Shown piece after piece: positions 63,325 through 64,000 of a stretch of 64,000 bases of DNA. Origin of the DNA: Candidatus Magnetominusculus xianensis (GTDB taxonomy: Bacteria > Nitrospirota > Thermodesulfovibrionia > Thermodesulfovibrionales > Magnetobacteriaceae); the NCBI GenBank assembly GCA_001541255.1, contig LNQR01000001.1, positions 1 to 64,000 on the forward strand, written 5' to 3'. Made by a program: the position numbers and the translations under genes. The stretch's first letter is position 1. Each line of letters begins with the position of its first letter. A model generated the notes under the pieces. The model worked only from the letters and a program-made list of their open reading frames with translations. It was not told the DNA's origin and did no database searches.

Positions 63325-63366
63325 TCACACCCTCATGGTGAGAGGTCACACTCTGACTTCGTTAAA

Positions 63367-63399
63367 AGGCATAGGGATATTCAGAAATGTCAACTGAGA
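63367..63399 (+). repeat. direct repeat flanking the hicBA module, right copy
   Basis: This 33-bp copy matches both blocks of the left repeat (62765-62806) exactly, except that nine bases between the blocks are absent. It is not in a gene and is best read as a leftover piece of the DtxR-FeoA 3' end. Confidence 0.9.
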
Positions 63400-63490
63400 A
63401 AACTCCCCCAAAGTAAACTTTTCCGTCCATTGTACCGAACTAGCTTATGTATGGTGAAACTATGCGTAACAGGAGGACAGACTACAAACA

Positions 63491-64000
63491 ATGGATACAG
63501 GGATTTTCCTTCAGAGGATTTTACAAGGTGTTTTCGCTTTTGACTTCATCCACTTAACAGTGTACTTATTTGCGTTTGCAGCGATAAGGAGATACATAAA
63601 GCTGAGGCGACGGCGGCATAAGGCCATGAATCACCCTCAACCCCCTAGCGAGTTAGATAACAGTTTCAATATCGTACAGACTTGCAGCACCCCCAAGCCC
63701 CTGTCATGCGAATTGCCTGAGTCTGAGACAGCAGAACACTCAAAGTCTCTTGAGGAATATAAGGCCATTTTCGACAGCGTACCACTTGGCCTGGCATACT
63801 TAGATACCGAATTTAATGTCTTAAAAATGAACCGCTTCCTTTATGATTTTAACGGACTAAAACCAGAAGATGTCATCGGCAGGCCATGTTTTAATACCAT
63901 TGGTGAATTCGCAGCAGATAATTCCAAATGCGGCACGGCTAATGTGTGCAGCTACTGCAAAACATCAGATGCCCTTATGACCGGCAGGCAAACTGTTACA
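63491..64000 (+). CDS. membrane-anchored PAS sensor protein, truncated at window edge
   Basis: The frame starts at ATG 63491 and is open to the window end (170 codons). It has an N-terminal membrane segment (about 10-32; FDFIHLTVYLFAFAAI), a basic juxtamembrane stretch, a spacer and a PAS domain from about residue 97. The PAS includes GLAYLDTEFNVLKMNRFLY, IGRPCFNTIGE and CSYCKTSDALMTG, and is very close to the first PAS of the 39157 protein, sharing its cysteine cluster. The output domain lies outside the window. Confidence 0.8.
   Translation, partial: MDTGIFLQRILQGVFAFDFIHLTVYLFAFAAIRRYIKLRRRRHKAMNHPQPPSELDNSFNIVQTCSTPKPLSCELPESETAEHSKSLEEYKAIFDSVPLGLAYLDTEFNVLKMNRFLYDFNGLKPEDVIGRPCFNTIGEFAADNSKCGTANVCSYCKTSDALMTGRQTVT

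Overview
The window is about 64 kb of bacterial chromosome (roughly mid-40s to 50 % GC by eye) dominated by housekeeping genes, large multidomain signalling proteins and small toxin-antitoxin-like modules. No rRNA, tRNA, CRISPR array, prophage or intact insertion sequence was recognised. The gene mix fits a Nitrospirota (Thermodesulfovibrionia-like) or deltaproteobacterial-grade organism living at low oxygen. It includes reverse-type rubrerythrin, bacteriohemerythrins, a type III-like sulfide:quinone oxidoreductase with DUF1641, 2-oxoacid:ferredoxin oxidoreductase subunits, a DUF294/exonuclease/DUF485/acetate-symporter operon, V4R, HD-GYP and GGDEF proteins, and a FeoB with a DtxR-FeoA regulator. 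The phylum is an inference from gene content only. Several of these traits are common in uncultured magnetotactic Nitrospirota, but no diagnostic magnetosome gene (mamA, B, E, M, Q and so on) is in the window.

Left part (0-24 kb). tpiA-secG opens the window, followed by a solitary HicB and a secreted papain-like protease fused to Ig-like, fibronectin III and seven RCC1 repeats. Next come a Crp/Fnr regulator, a zeta-like kinase with a small partner, and a translationally coupled sensor pair: a 1560-residue hybrid kinase and a periplasmic-binding/GAF/PAS protein. An NmrA-like reductase, rubrerythrin and the acetate-uptake operon follow. An rpsO-pnp-M16 peptidase block is interrupted by a 60-bp intergenic repeat and intrinsic terminators.

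Middle part (24-49 kb). A conserved two-gene pair of unknown function precedes a surface-glycan cluster: methyltransferase-GT2 fusion, two further GT2 enzymes, a small membrane protein and an SGNH-type membrane protein. The cluster is followed by the decayed tail of an IS3-like transposase. Then come ruvA-ruvB-queH with a GDSL esterase, an antitoxin gene broken by an amber codon, a class V aminotransferase, a stand-alone PBECR-like nuclease, a TMTC-like TPR glycosyltransferase, an HD-GYP regulator, a PAS-GGDEF cyclase, nagZ, trpC and small proteins.

Right part (49-64 kb). An SQR-DUF1641 operon has a strong promoter and a structured leader. A long minus-strand array follows: oxidoreductase beta and gamma subunits, an ArgA-like acetyltransferase, an HD-GYP response regulator that appears to start at AUU, and two bacteriohemerythrins. 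Further on are a V4R-GGDEF pair and a compact trio encoding an atypical actin-like ATPase, a receiver-like protein and a MinD/ParA ATPase. The trio is divergent from feoB and a DtxR-FeoA regulator. A hicB-hicA module lies between two copies of the 3' end of the regulator gene, and a truncated PAS sensor runs off the right edge. The most interesting items are the actin-like/MinD trio beside iron transport, the AUU start, the repeat-flanked HicBA module, the conserved pair at 24 kb and the amber-interrupted antitoxin.
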